A DNA stretch of 64,000 bases from positions 57,311,407 to 57,375,406 of the forward strand of contig CM054115.1 in assembly GCA_028673005.1 (NCBI GenBank). The letters run 5' to 3'. Below the pieces are notes generated by a model that saw only the letters and a program-made list of their open reading frames with translations, made no database searches and was not told where the DNA came from. The translations under genes were made by a program, and so were the position numbers. Numbering within the stretch: the stretch's first letter is position 1; every line of letters starts with the position of its first letter. Shown piece after piece: positions 43,101 to 53,778 of the stretch. The DNA comes from Tanypteryx hageni (taxonomy: Eukaryota; Arthropoda; Insecta; Odonata; Petaluridae).

Positions 43101-46100
43101 TAGAATTATGCATCATTTTAAATGCTTTGCTTCTTCAAATTTTATGTCTTTTAGTGAATTTAAAATTTAAAAAATAGATGACATCACAAATAAATCACAT
43201 TATAACTTTCTGGATCTCACTAGAATAAATTTCCTTGGTATTTGGTCATCTAACCACAAGAGTTCATCCACCTCAACCTTCACCTCTAAGTGATTGCACA
43301 TACTAACACACAAAAAACTATTAGAATCTATAGGCATTGAATCACTACTGATCATGACTATTTTGTCATATGTTTTATTCAACCATACCATGGCTTATAT
43401 GAGTCACCTATATCATTTAATGAAAGTCATGAAACACATCAATACAATTAATTGTTAAGTAATTTTATATTTATTTAAATTTCAAGTTGAAGCCTCATAT
43501 ACTCAATGAAAGTTAAACTTCTCATTATATTTTTAACCATGGAATTTACCTGAGCATCCAGAACCAACCATCATAGGTGTGTTAGTCATTGCACGCACCA
43601 CACGTGGATGCAGAGTTATTCCAGATAATTTCTGAGGAAAAAGTTTTATGCAAATTACTGGTTGAATTAAATCACAGTTAAGTTGTTTCTGATGTAGATT
43701 TCCACAATGTGGTTCTGTAGCCCTGGATGTGACTTTCGGTAGCGGATTCATAGGTTGGCACATGGTAACCCAACATTTTGATCCCAATGCTGATGATCTT
43801 CAGGGATGAAGTGTTGAAGCAGTCTCCTCTCTAGCATTTATATAGTTCACCTCAGGTTTCCCCCTTACCCTGAGGGAGAGAGGAGGTGAAAGGAGGGGGA
43901 GAGGGACAGTGAGATAAAAGAGCAGGGAGGGGGAGAGGCTCCAAAGAAGGAAGTGAAGGAGCAACCCAATAAGAAAAGTGAAGGGGAAAGATATGTAACT
44001 GTGGGGAAACGAAGGGAAGAACCTGATGAGCAATTAACATGCGAAAATAAGTAGAAAAAGTGAAGGGGAATAGTAACACCAATAAACAGAAAGTGGAGAG
44101 AGGAGGAAGACTCCTGATTGGTGAGAGTGAAGGGAATCCTCAACAAATCATAAAAATACAAGAGCAGGAGTCTCAAACTCATGGGCCGCATGCAGCCCCC
44201 ATGGTACATTTCCGCGACCCATCAAAGTAAGCTAGTGGGCAAAACTAAAATGTATTTCTTATAAAATATTTCATGTAAATACATATAAGAAATTTAAGAA
44301 GTATATCAAATCAGCACTTTTAAAATGTAAGCAGTTTATTGCTTGTTCTGATTTATAAAAATTCTGAACAGGTGGGGTAGTAAGTATGTTCATCCCGCTG
44401 CCAGCTTGTTTCTTGTGTGTCTAAAGAACCTAACCCTCAGTGTTGAATCTAGTATTTTTGTAATCAATGTGTTTAAGGCTGCATCATAGGGGTGGGGCGA
44501 TTTCTTCCTTTGTGTGATGGGAGAATGAATGTCCAAAGAATATGAAACGGTGTGAGGACTGGGAAAGTATGCGACCCGCAGACTTGGTATGGTGCCTTAA
44601 TGCGACCCGCAGATTTGGCAGAGGGCCTTCATGTGGCCAGCACACCAATGTGAGTTTGAGACCTCTGTACTAGAGAGAAGATTGCTTCAACACTTCATCC
44701 CTGAAAAAGATCACCAGCATTGGGGTCATGTGCAAACCTGCACAGCTGCTACTGGAAGCCACATCCAGCACTCTACGATTACCCTGGAGTAGGCAAGAAT
44801 AAATCTTACTGCCACATTAAAATTTAAGTATTGGTGGTAAGAGTAACCTGAAAACTTTTAAATGAAAAGAGAAATACTAAAAATGTCAATATTTTTAATA
44901 TGGATGGTCACACAGATTGAAAACTGAGTGTTTCCATATTTAAAATATTAGTTTGATAATAATTGCTTGATAAGCCCATTTCAGAGAGACCAAAATGGGA
45001 ACAAAGGGTATATTAAAATCGCTAAGTAAAGCAACTTAATAAAATATTATCCACTAAGACCATAAATAATAATCTCACAGAGTAAATAACAAGTAAATTT
45101 CCATCTTTGGATTATTCTCATAAAGACATGATTCTCTATAAGAAGGGATATAAAATTTTTCAACAAATATTTACAATAAAATTCCTCCAAAATAAAAGTG
45201 AAATATATGACTACGACTGAATTAAGACAATGTCCTTAATAATGAACTGATTATTGTGATATAAGCAAGGGTCTCAAAAATTATTTTTACTACAAGTCTA
45301 ATAAGTCTTAATCAATAAAAAAATAGTCCAGTTGATAAGTTGGAATCCTCTGATAGGGGCTTTACATAAAAATTGATAATTTTTTATATAAAAGTTGAAA
45401 TTAAATCTCACCTCCTCAAGTGTCGTTAAGGTTACACCTGCAACTACAGAAATAAAAAGTTTTGATGCAATGCGATGGATTTCTGGTAATCTCAATGAAT
45501 TAAGAGCAGAATCCAAAAAATGGGGCTTCACAGCAATGAAGATGACATCTGATTGTTCAACTACTTCTCCTAAAAAAGGATAAGACTGGAATAATTTCAA
45601 TTTAAGATTGCTTACTAAATATAAGTTAACTGTAAATTAATATTCATGTCTCTGCAAGAAGGGGCTATATTTATGAGGAGAAAGCAGAATAAATGCCAAT
45701 AAAAGGGAACTACCCAAAGGCTTTTGATAGAACATAGCACAAGCTCAAGCATATAAAATAACCGCCCAAGTAGAGATCATTCATTATTATTATATTGCTT
45801 CAATAAATCACATATGCCATATTAATTCCAAGCCATCATCCATTACAAACTTCTCGACCATACTATCCCAAACATTCCCTCTCAAAAAGAACTTGGTAGG
45901 ACCTTTGATCAGAAATTACTCTTCTTCTCACACATTAAAAACATTTGAAGACGTGCACAAAGACGGGCTAACCCTCAAAACAAAAAAAATTGTGTTAAGT
46001 GCTGATATCTGTTGAACACTACATGTACTAACTATCTCTGGCTGGGTTAACATCATGGAAGCTCTTGATAATCTAATATAGCCATTGAAATTCTTGGTGT

Positions 46101-49100
46101 TATTTCTGAAAGCTTCCTTTAACTCAATTTTTCTCCATTTAAAAAAGTGTGGGTTAGCTCTTTTTGCGTGCATGTCTTCATTTCTTATCATGCTATTCGT
46201 TTCTCTGACTTTATTTACCGCTTCACTAAAATTGATATCACCACCCTTAGTACTTTCTTTGAACCCTGTGTCCTGCCAATTCTTGAATGCAGCTCTCCCA
46301 TTTGGTCTAATGCTTTCTCCTCTAATATAAAACTTCTTGAGATACCTTGGAACTTATTTTTTCCATAATTCAGAATCGTGTTTCCCCTCTTCGTGATTCT
46401 ACCTCCTCATCTATCCATAAGTCATTAGGCCTATCTTCTCCCTCTGATCCCTTGAACTTTGGTGGCCATTCCCATTATGTATGCTGCTATATTTTGCCCT
46501 TTTACAAAAATTCATATTTTAAAAACTTGTTCACTTCTGTTTAATTTCTTTATATTGTTTACTGATAACCTTCTTAGTTATTTTTAATTTGATTTTCTAT
46601 CAATTAACATATTTTTTATTATTAAAAAAATTGTTAACATAAATGCTATTTTTAGAAAAAAAAATAATAATTGAAAATTTATATATTTTTATTTAAAAAT
46701 ATGTTTTATGCCAAAATTGAAAATGTAAAAACATTAAATGGTTATAGAATACAAAAATAATAAAAATAAACAAGACTTTTTCTAAACAAATTATGAAAAA
46801 AAGATTTTGTGGTATATAATGAAACATGGATCCACACACAATCCCACATTGCATTCTTTACACTCATATGATGTGTCCTTTCGTCCTGCTTTTCCATCTG
46901 GCTTTCTTAGTGTCTCTGAGCACACTACATACTTTCTTTGATTCGGTAATGAAATGCTAAAACCGTTTGTCAATGTCTACCGCCGTAAGATAGCTTGAGT
47001 ATATGAAAGACGTTCACGAATGTCTCCTGCATGAAAGGCATTGGCCACCAAAGACATAACCAAACGTCTTCAGCACCCAAAGTGTTAAATTCCTATGTAT
47101 AATAACTCCATATATGCAGCAGCGAACTTCTGCCTAGGCAAACTAGGCAGCTGCCTAGGGCCCCAACCTCGGCAGGGGCCCCAACCAGGGGCCGAAATGG
47201 TACACATTGAGGACACAGAAAATAATATGTCAATTTTTCTGAACGAAATAGAAAATAATTGACCATAGTTAATTTTTTGACAAGTCAAGTGGCAACACTG
47301 TGTTTGTGTTCTTTGTTTGTTTTGCATCGCACCTGACTTCATTCTATAACTTGTCACTACCTGTCAGTTCGGTTGAAAGTGTGTGTTAGAAAGTTGTATC
47401 AATTTCAATTTTGTGGCTCAAAGGTTTTATCTTCCACGCGAATTTGCTGAGGTTAGTTAAGGTTACGATACGAGTAGTGTAAGCGACGGAAGCTAAAGAA
47501 TGTGAATATGTATAGTGTCTTAAGATTTTATAGAATAATCCCGTAAGATAGAATATTCCGGAAATGTTTAGTGAATGGTAGTACAGGAACATTCTCGAAG
47601 GTTCTAGATATTTCGATATTGTATGCGTATAGAAAGTTCTCGAAAGTCCTGGAAAAGGGTTATCGTCACAGGAGCTATACAAGTACATCCTGGAAAAAGG
47701 CTTTTTGGACATTTATCCAAACGTGGGAATAGCGCTCCGGATGCTGTTGTGTACACCAGGGTCAAACTGTTCAGCAGAACAGTCGTTTTCAGCGCTAAAG
47801 AGAGTAAAGAATTATTTAAGATCTACCACAGAAGAGAACAGGCTTAATTCACTCTCTGTGCTGTACATAGAGTCAGAAATAACGCAGTCTGTGGACTATA
47901 GTGAGGTCATCCGTTCCTTTGCAGAGAAGAAAGTTCGTCGCATGGCAATGTAATATTGTAATTATATGTAAATGTAAAAATTATAATGTGTAAAAAAGTA
48001 TAGTTGGTACTTGTCTATTTCATTTCTAAGTCTGATTGTCTATTTTCTAAAGTCAAAGTATGTTAAATAAATAAAAAATAAAAGTAAAGTTTGTTTTTTG
48101 CTAAATTACCAAAAAGGGGGCCCTGACTCTGTTAACTGCCTAGGGGCCCTGGGTCTCTATGTCCGGGCCTGCATATATGGCAACCTACTTTCAATGTTTC
48201 CCCTCCATGCTCCACCTAACTACCTGATCTTTTCCACTGCCCCCACATCTTGCAGTCACCAAATGGTTTTTATCTTTCCGTCTACCCAGTCTTTATAACT
48301 CTTTGCTTAAGCTCTCTCCTGGTGCTGATATCATCCTCAAAATAATCCCTCTATATGTACAAATAACCTTTTTCCGAATCCTAATAAACACCCAGCTGAA
48401 TAGCCATTGTTACATTGTTATCATCAATTGTTTATGTTACTCTTTTATGCCATCATAGTTTTTGTAGATAATTTATTCCTTTATTGATGCTGTTTTAATG
48501 TTCAAACAATAGATGTCCAACTACATCCCACATGCAGAGACATGCAATTTTTTTCCAAGCCTACATCAAGTTACTCTTAACACAGGTTCCTTGTAGCTTT
48601 AACAGAAATATATTCTCTCCAATTTCTATAAATTGTAATAGGTGGATGCTATGCTATTACAGAATACCTGTCATATATCTTTGCCCTTGTCCTCTTAATT
48701 ATTAGAACAAATAATAAATATCAAATACAGTAGCTTATCATCACTGGTAATAGCTATTAGCCACCTATAGTAATCATATGTGCACTTCCAAAATCAAATA
48801 TTTAAAAATACAAATCTGTGGTTTATCATTATTAGTCCCTTGATGTTACCCATTTAATCCTCTACCACAGAATTCAAATTAAGCTCATTTAACTAGATGG
48901 AATGTAGGGAAATAGTGTGCTTATGCATGACCACATAAGACAAGATAAATGTCAACTTTTGAGTAGGAGGGTTGAGTTTGAGGATTTGATTCTTGGTCAA
49001 GTTCTAAAATTTTCTCCTTCTCAAAGCTGACATATAAACACATTTACTTTTCAACAATGTTAGTGTGAATGAAGTACCACATATTGTAAATATACATAAC

Positions 49101-50104
49101 AAATAAAATGTAATAAAATATCAGGATTTGCCACAATCTGTGGGAGAGGGTTAATAGAACCTACTATTAATACATGCAGCATTACCATACCTAAAAAAGC
49201 CAGTCAATCTGTAGAAGCATTTTCCATCTCTATGCAAAACGATTCCTCTTAAATAAGGTATGTTTTCTTAATTAATTCCTCAATAAGAGTATTAAAAGCA
49301 CCATAATCTTTGTATTTATATTTACAATCCTTTACTGAAATTTTTTCATATTAAAATCGCAATTTAGAAGTTTTTTATAACTTGATAACCTTAGGCTATT
49401 TCACACAAATGGAATAAATACTACTTGAACCATACAGCATATACACTTTAAACAAATATAAATATACTAAATACATGTAACTTCTTAACAAGAGAGGATT
49501 ATGATAAATTCAATGAATTTAAGACATTACAAAATTAATTTTCAATGCATGACCAATAAAATAATAATAAAACAGCTACCTGTAACTGTATATTTATGAA
49601 GCCTACAATTAAATGGCACATCAAAAACTAAATCATTGAGGTTTCTCATACCATTATTACTGGTGTGTTTTGCTCCAAAACTTTGCCATATGCCAAAGGT
49701 TCTTTGGGAAGGAGAAGATGCCATAATACGAGAAGCAGGAACAGTCCCTAGATGTGAAAAAAAATCAAACTAATGTCACTTTTATGAGTGTAAAATTTTA
49801 GTCATTAGTAAACCTAAACAAATTATATAGCTTGAATAATGACCACATAATCTAGCCTAGGTTAATAAATATGATCTTGCGTTTAGATATCGTTTTAAAC
49901 TAAACGGAATAATATAACGAACAAATGGTATATTCATTGACAACCTAACTTTTTAAGAAAAGGATTATACGTGCGTTTCGTGCTAATGTGACAATTTCAC
50001 AATATACCTGTTTTTATCAAGCCTTCAGCAATTGCTTGAGCCATATTTCCACTTCCTATAAATCCTACTTTTTCCTCGATAATTGGTTCTTGAGGCGGTT
50101 CCAT
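34079..50104 (-). CDS. P5cr: Pyrroline-5-carboxylate reductase, seven exons, complete
   Basis: It catalyses the last step of proline synthesis, NAD(P)H-dependent reduction of pyrroline-5-carboxylate. Exons on the - strand: 50104-50008, 49747-49652, 45569-45412, 43631-43550, 40633-40494, 36152-35941 and 34145-34079. All junctions are GT-AG and phases agree (1,1,0,1,0,2), giving 852 bases and 283 residues, the usual size. Visible parts: Rossmann start [62 protein letters not shown]; the C-terminal dimer domain [20 protein letters not shown], then [18 protein letters not shown] and [20 protein letters not shown]. The last exon ends [17 protein letters not shown]. No mitochondrial targeting extension is evident, so a cytosolic PYCR3-like form is possible. 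The gene diverges from scribble (4.7 kb between starts). Introns are filled with DNA transposons but the coding exons are intact. Confidence 0.95.
34432..35891. mobile_element. Non-autonomous hAT element in P5CR intron 6 (1460 bp)
   Basis: Ends CAGTGGTGGAAC (left) and, in reverse complement, TAGTGGTGGAAC (right), with GGGCCC-rich subterminal DNA. Flanked by ATGGGAAT (34424-34431) and ATGAGAAT (35892-35899), an 8-bp duplication with one change. It holds a Harbinger-type MITE and no transposase. Confidence 0.82.
34609..35415. mobile_element. PIF/Harbinger-type MITE nested in the hAT element
   Basis: Left end GGGGGGTTTTATACCAAGGT; right end in reverse complement GGGAGCTTTTATACCAAGGT. Flanked by TAA on both sides (34606-34608, 35416-35418), the target duplication of Harbinger elements. 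807 bp, no coding capacity. Confidence 0.72.
35941..36152 (-). CDS. P5cr: P5CR exon 6
   Basis: Acceptor TTTTGACAG|GTTTAT, donor GTCAG|GTAGGT. Encodes [20 protein letters not shown] through [20 protein letters not shown] and HAMERAGVR. Without splicing at 35941 the frame would hit a TAG at once. Confidence 0.93.
36304..36568. mobile_element. TA-type MITE in P5CR intron 5 (265 bp)
   Basis: Left end CCATATTTACCCACATATAA; right end in reverse complement CCGTATTTACCCACATATTG; TA on both sides. Subterminal AAGACCCCC and GAGGTCC segments. Confidence 0.72.
36577..37261. mobile_element. Large foldback MITE in P5CR intron 5 (685 bp)
   Basis: Ends TAGTGTCCAATGAATGATGT and, in reverse complement, CAGTGTCCCACAGATGATGT, TA-flanked. 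The arms pair over at least 200 bp (AAAAGTTTTTGTTGAAT, CACATCAAGGGGTGATC, TGCCCTGGGTT and others), leaving a GGGGTT/ACCCCT-rich centre. It starts 8 bp after the neighbouring MITE. Confidence 0.78.
37454..39838 (-). mobile_element. Tigger-type transposon in P5CR intron 5 (2385 bp)
   Basis: Left end CAGTAGACCCTCACGCAATG; right end in reverse complement CAGTAAAACCTCACACAACG; TA flanks (37452-37453, 39839-39840). Full-length size for the family, carrying a broken transposase on the same strand as P5CR. Confidence 0.88.
37884..39370 (-). pseudogene. Tigger/jerky-like transposase, broken
   Basis: In order on the - strand: basic start [18 protein letters not shown]; Psq-type [23 protein letters not shown] (39258); a CENP-B-type region with [20 protein letters not shown]; the catalytic start [16 protein letters not shown] (38800-38760), with the expected NADET; then [20 protein letters not shown] and [20 protein letters not shown] (38490-38330). 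An acidic tail is rich in Glu ([20 protein letters not shown]). Two catalytic Asp positions remain, but the frame is broken several times. Confidence 0.85.
39933..40249. mobile_element. hAT MITE in P5CR intron 5, perfect 8-bp duplication
   Basis: Ends CAGGGGTCAGCAACC and, in reverse complement, TAGGGGTTGGCAAC, flanked on both sides by GTATACAC (39925-39932, 40250-40257). The interior has GGGCCACATT and GGCAGGCCAG motifs seen in the related copies. Confidence 0.88.
40494..40633 (-). CDS. P5cr: P5CR exon 5
   Basis: Acceptor GTTTTCAG|TATTC, donor CATTT|GTGAGT. Encodes [20 protein letters not shown], then [20 protein letters not shown] and GSGPAF. A hAT element begins only 77 bp upstream of the acceptor. 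Confidence 0.92.
40711..42990 (+). mobile_element. hAT transposon with BED-finger transposase (2280 bp)
   Basis: Ends TAAGGCTGTGATT and, in reverse complement, TAGGGCTGCGATT. Flanked by identical CTTAAAAC (40703-40710, 42991-42998). It lies in P5CR intron 4, antisense to the gene. Transposase remnants fill the interior. Confidence 0.92.
40827..42512 (+). pseudogene. hAT transposase, BED-finger type, broken
   Basis: ATG at 40827 opens [24 protein letters not shown]-type zinc finger (CCHCNK ... [16 protein letters not shown]) is split by a frameshift and a TAG near 40947-40951. A long frame then runs to 41734 with the hAT signatures [20 protein letters not shown], a second Asp in [10 protein letters not shown] and [11 protein letters not shown]. 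It continues after another break at 41901-42281 ([20 protein letters not shown]), then a C-terminal dimerisation part [20 protein letters not shown] with further breaks. Nearly full length but inactive. Confidence 0.88.
43550..43631 (-). CDS. P5cr: P5CR exon 4
   Basis: Acceptor TTTCCTCAG|AAATTA, donor CTCAG|GTAAAT. Encodes [20 protein letters not shown] and MVGSGCS; R-x-MTNTP is a conserved P5CR motif. Confidence 0.92.
43676..44815. repeat. Foldback repeat with purine-rich centre, P5CR intron 3
   Basis: A left arm near 43725-43850 (CAGGGATGAAGTGTTGAAGC, preceded by CCCAATGCTGATGATCTT) is matched inverted at about 44665-44790. Between them lies a purine-rich tract (43864-44120, mostly AGG/GGGAG) and a hAT MITE. 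Exact ends and class are unknown. The left arm begins about 45 bp from exon 4. Confidence 0.55.
44165..44667. mobile_element. hAT MITE (503 bp) nested in the foldback repeat
   Basis: Ends CAGGAGTCTCAAACTCA and, in reverse complement, CAGAGGTCTCAAACTCA. Flanked by TACAAGAG (44157-44164) and TACTAGAG (44668-44675), seven of eight bases identical. Confidence 0.82.
45412..45569 (-). CDS. P5cr: P5CR exon 3
   Basis: Acceptor CTTTTTTAG|GAGAAG, donor GAGGAG|GTGAGA. Encodes [20 protein letters not shown] through [18 protein letters not shown] is a family hallmark. Confidence 0.93.
46080..46545 (+). pseudogene. Non-LTR (LINE) reverse transcriptase C-terminal fragment
   Basis: Shifting + strand frames give [40 protein letters not shown] and then [16 protein letters not shown]. 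This matches the region after the RT catalytic core in jockey/CR1-type LINEs (L.RPILEY.SPIW......I..LE..QN). It is 5' truncated and broken. Confidence 0.55.
46791..47084 (-). pseudogene. piggyBac remnant: C-terminal finger plus one end
   Basis: On the - strand: [20 protein letters not shown], then [20 protein letters not shown] and YHK, the Cys-rich finger closing piggyBac transposases. About 110 bp away an end CACTTTGGGTGC with adjoining TTAA (47085-47088) points toward it. The rest of the transposase is gone, so this is an internally deleted copy. Confidence 0.7.
47117..48171 (+). mobile_element. hAT element, internally deleted, perfect 8-bp duplication
   Basis: Bounded by identical CATATATG on both sides (47109-47116, 48172-48179). 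Ends CAGCAGCG and, in reverse complement, CAGGCCCG. Both ends have unusual GC-rich subterminal DNA (CTGCCTAGGGCCCC on the left; CTGCCTAGGGGCCCTGG on the right). Only the C-terminal part of the transposase remains. Confidence 0.85.
47690..47953 (+). pseudogene. hAT dimerisation domain (ZMYM1-like)
   Basis: Reads [40 protein letters not shown] and [20 protein letters not shown], then a short basic tail and a stop. This is the C-terminal hAT dimerisation domain (..SAERSFS.LK.IK..LRS....RL..L..L.IE). The N-terminal and catalytic parts are missing. Confidence 0.85.
48965..49033 (+). mobile_element. tRNA-derived SINE, partial copy D
   Basis: Contains TTTGATTCTTGGTCAAGTTC and the family tail TTTCTCCTTCTCAAAGCT. 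Only the box B half and the tail are recognisable. Confidence 0.6.
49652..49747 (-). CDS. P5cr: P5CR exon 2
   Basis: Acceptor CATCTAG|GGACT, donor AATG|GTATGAG. Encodes [20 protein letters not shown] and the following [11 protein letters not shown]. The frame stays open past the donor, but the family alignment (..[11 protein letters not shown]..) shows that splicing occurs here. Confidence 0.88.
50008..50104 (-). CDS. P5cr: P5CR exon 1
   Basis: Starts with ATG at 50104 and encodes [20 protein letters not shown] and then [12 protein letters not shown]. Donor ACAG|GTATAT. The glycine-rich GFIGSGNM loop is the dinucleotide-binding turn. Only 13 residues precede the fold, so this start is preferred. 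Confidence 0.92.
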
Positions 50105-51382
50105 TCTGGCTGTTAAGTGTTCTAATGACAAGAGATTCAAAGGTTGAAAAGATCTGATATAGTGGTCTATGAAACTAGTTTCTCATTTGCTAATATTTCT
50201 ACTTTCCATTTCAATAGCATTTAAAAGAGGGTTATCGTAAATTTATTTATATTTTGCTGATTAGTTGATAAAATATTTTTGAAAGCAGTGAATAATTGAT
50301 ACTTTAGTGTGTGCATGTAAAAATAGAGATATACTTGAAAAATGACAGTTCGCTTTCACATATACGATACAGACGGAATGTAGCTTTTTCTTTAAAATGA
50401 AAATCACAAGTTCGCCTAGTTGCCTGTAGTTGCCGCAAAGCAGTATAAGAAGAAAAGGATAAGGTATTATGTACCTTAAGATATAATTTTTTACTTACAT
50501 GCTTACATCGATCCCTTACCAAATTGTTTGAATTTATTGGTTTAAATAAACTGGTCGAACATTTGAATTCATACTTCTAATTCAAAATCATTTATAACGT
50601 TAAAATACAATTAAACGGTTGTCAGCTAGAGAATATTCATTGCTACTCGATTGATATTGGCCATTAACCCATTAAACAAATACAAATAAAGTAAAAATAA
50701 ACCCCCGCGAATCCAAGGCTTTAGTATATTAAAGCTTACTATATAATAAAAATCCTTTTCCTTTCATCCCAAATTCAATTTTAGCGGTAATCGTGGCTTA
50801 TAGTTTACTATGAAAATTTTTTCTGACTTGAATCACGCATTTTTATAATTTTCCATATGCAATATTAGATTATGTACATGTAATATTCAAAGTTCTGCTG
50901 AAACGAGTCCGTATATAAAAAAATGAATATAAACTTTCCATTCCCGATTTAAATGACATGCCAAGTTTTTTGAGAATTCCCTATTACAACTATCTTGTCT
51001 CAACTGTTCATCTAACTCTAGAACTTGTATCAATTAAGAATTCTTTCCTTTAAGGTCTTGATCGAATCATTATTTATTACACAGTCTATTTTGTCTTCAT
51101 ATTTTAAATTAATATATCTCGTGTTTCCAAAATTGCAAGCAGGAATCCTATCTACCATAAAATATACAGCTCTGTATTTAAAAATTTTCAAATCCTGGCG
51201 GTCAAATTTTGATTTTTTAAGCTCTATTTGCTAGGTAGTATCATTCCTTATTTCCAAGGGTTTGATCCAAAATCAATTATATGCATTACACTACCAGCTC
51301 ATGCCATGCTCAATTTTTCTTTTTACCGCTATCACTTTTTACCATCAAAAATTCTTTTGGCCAAGTCTCCTGATTTCCCTAT
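50105..51382. other. Upstream region of P5CR, nothing recognised
   Basis: AT-rich DNA that should contain the P5CR promoter. No TATA box or CpG cluster was identified with confidence. Confidence 0.35.
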
Positions 51383-51693
51383 AAGTGGTGCCTAACTTAC
51401 GGCCCCCAAACGGTTTTTGTGCGGACTGCGAAGCTATGATGAAAAGGCAATTTAAAACAAAATCATAAATTTTTAGGAATATTTTTATAATAAAACTATT
51501 AATATTGATATGTTAGCCAAATAAACCTTGTTTAAAAATGATGTTCACTCAAATGGCACCTCAGAATATATAGGCAACTTCCTATTTAAACTCTAATCCA
51601 GCGTGACGAAGAATTGGCAACTTCCAATGTGACCCGCCGAAGGGCCTGCAACCACCAATGTGGCCCTCCATGTAAAAAGGTTGGGCACCACTG
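51383..51693. mobile_element. hAT MITE between P5CR and scribble
   Basis: The left end AAGTGGTGCCTAACTTACGG and the right end in reverse complement CAGTGGTGCCCAACCTTTTT are inverted repeats. Interior GGCCCCC, GACCCGCCGAAGGGCC and GGCCCTCC motifs match the family. No clear 8-bp duplication. Confidence 0.7.
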
Positions 51694-53253
51694 CTCTAAA
51701 TTATTGAACTTTAATTGATGTTTTGCACATCAACTTTATCCATAGAGATTTTCGTTGTGTAATCCAGAAAATGAGGAACAATTTTGCATATAAATTTCTT
51801 TCAGTATCTGCAGATGTGAAAATATTTTTATTAAGCTTGGAAAAATTTTCAAGTTATAGACAAAAACAATGAATCAATCATATAATGATAATGTTAACTC
51901 AGATTTTAGAACTTACAATCATTGTATCACCCTTAAAGGTGGCTGCTATATAGCTAGAATCCTCTTGTATTACAAAAATGTTTGTGGCTATTGTCATCAT
52001 TCCCTACAATGATGGCAATAATTGGTATGTATAGATAATAGGTGTAATGGATGATATGCAAATCAGATCGAAAGAAATACTATTCAGAAATTAAAATTAG
52101 GTACTAGAATAAAGGATAATTATAATAGAAAAATAATAATTTTATTCGGTCCATTCGTCATAGAAGGACATGGAACTCATCAATCAGACATACACACATA
52201 CACAGAAGAAAAATTACAGATTGTCTCTGAGAAATTTCTTTATGATAAATTCATAGCATGGCCCAAGAGTTTAAAAAACAGATTTTCAATGAACTCGAAA
52301 AAGATAAAAATATTTCTCTGTGAAACTTCAAGTCAAATTACAAATACTCATTCACATAACAATAAATTAGCATTAAATATCTAAGAAATATCAAACCATA
52401 GTATAACAGAGGCTTGAGTGGGATAACATTAAGAATTGATGAGAGTACAACTTTTATGCCCTTGAGAAAATACACACAGAAAATTAATGTGAAATTAAGA
52501 AACAATTAGACATGTTGTATATATGGGTTATAATGTTATATGGAGGAAAAGAATGGATAATAAATTGAATCAGAAAAGATCAGAAGCCTTTAAAATTTGA
52601 TGCTGTTGGATATTGTTAAAATTAAGCTAAATAAAGCATAAATCTCCTACAGAAGTTCCTGAAATGATTGGAAAGGAGAGATTGTTGACACATTAGAATG
52701 GTCAGAAACTTCTTGAAATAATACAGCCTGATTAAGTTTGTATTTGAAAGGAAAATGTAAGGTAAAAAACGCTTATGACAGAGACACTCCATCATGTGAA
52801 AAATAAATAAGTAATAATATAATACACAATTATTCCAATTGAGTTATAAAATTTTCATTATATATTGCACTGATATGAGTATTTAATGAAAGTTATTACA
52901 TAGCACAACTTGGATAGTTTTTTATGGTAAAATGTTTTATGCTTAAAATTGCCCACTAGAGAAAATTGTACCTTGCTGTCCAGGAAGATTAAAATAAAGT
53001 TTTATAAAGAAGATAATGGAGTATGTTATACTTAGAATTACAGAGAAAAGATTAGCAAAATACTCAAATTATTTTAAAAATTGGCAATTTTAGACCAGTT
53101 GATAGACTGCATAGCAAGAAAGAGAAAGATAACAAGCAACACATGAGCAGTTATAAATTGTGATAACAAATATGTTGTGCATAATACATAATGCATGTCT
53201 ATAAACAGAAATAGCCTTTAGACTATGCAATGTATAAAAAGTTAATAATTCAA
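51694..53253. other. Intergenic sequence, nothing recognised
   Basis: AT-rich DNA without genes or bounded repeats that I could define. Confidence 0.4.
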
Positions 53254-53381
53254 TTCGAGAATGGAGAATCATGCTGGCTTGATAGCTTAGTTGGTTAAAG
53301 CACCTATCCGGCAAATGGGGAGACCCGGGTTCGATTCCTGGTCAAGTACAGGATTTCTTCTCCTTCTCAAAGTTCAAATTT
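53254..53381 (+). mobile_element. tRNA-derived SINE, best copy (C)
   Basis: Leader GAGAATGGAGAATCATG, then a nearly canonical tRNA fold: box A TAGCTTAGTTGG, an anticodon arm with CCTAT pairing to ATGGG, box B GGTTCGATTCC, and an acceptor stem pairing at six of seven positions. It continues into the non-tRNA tail TTCTCCTTCTCAAAGTTC shared with copies A, B and D, so it is a SINE and not a tRNA gene. Confidence 0.82.
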
Positions 53382-53778
53382 TAATAATTGATGATTTAAT
53401 AGGTCTTATAATCTTATATAAAGTGTTAAATAAATTTTGCACGCATCTGATATTCTGTATACTCATTCCACTGGGTATCTACTATAAAAATGCAAAATTA
53501 AGAGAAATAGCGCATAGAATTCTCAGGAATAAGACTGATAATTGAGTGTGTGTTTTAATTATATTGAATGATATTAGAGTCAGCTTTAATAAATATTCAG
53601 AAAACAGAGATGAAAAATAAAAGTTAAACATGTATTTAATAATCAAGTTGTAATAATTCTGCTCAAATTTTCATCACCTGATGATGACCTTTTCACGTTT
53701 ACAATTTGTTTGATTGGAATTTGTTCAAATCAAACAAAATTTTTCTCCATATTTTACGTGTTGTTAACTTGAAATCCC

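Noticed and set aside
43800..44209. Ser/Pro/Leu-rich open frames on the - strand
   Set aside because: They translate the purine-rich tract of a foldback repeat; three overlapping frames are open at once.
49580..49747. A longer exon 2 of P5CR reading on to 49580
   Set aside because: The frame stays open, but its extra residues do not fit the family, while splicing at 49652 joins [11 protein letters not shown] exactly as expected.
53280..53352. A true tRNA gene
   Set aside because: The fold is close to a tRNA, but the same head with the same non-tRNA tail recurs elsewhere in the window, the acceptor stem has a mismatch, and the base before the anticodon is C and not T. It is a SINE head.
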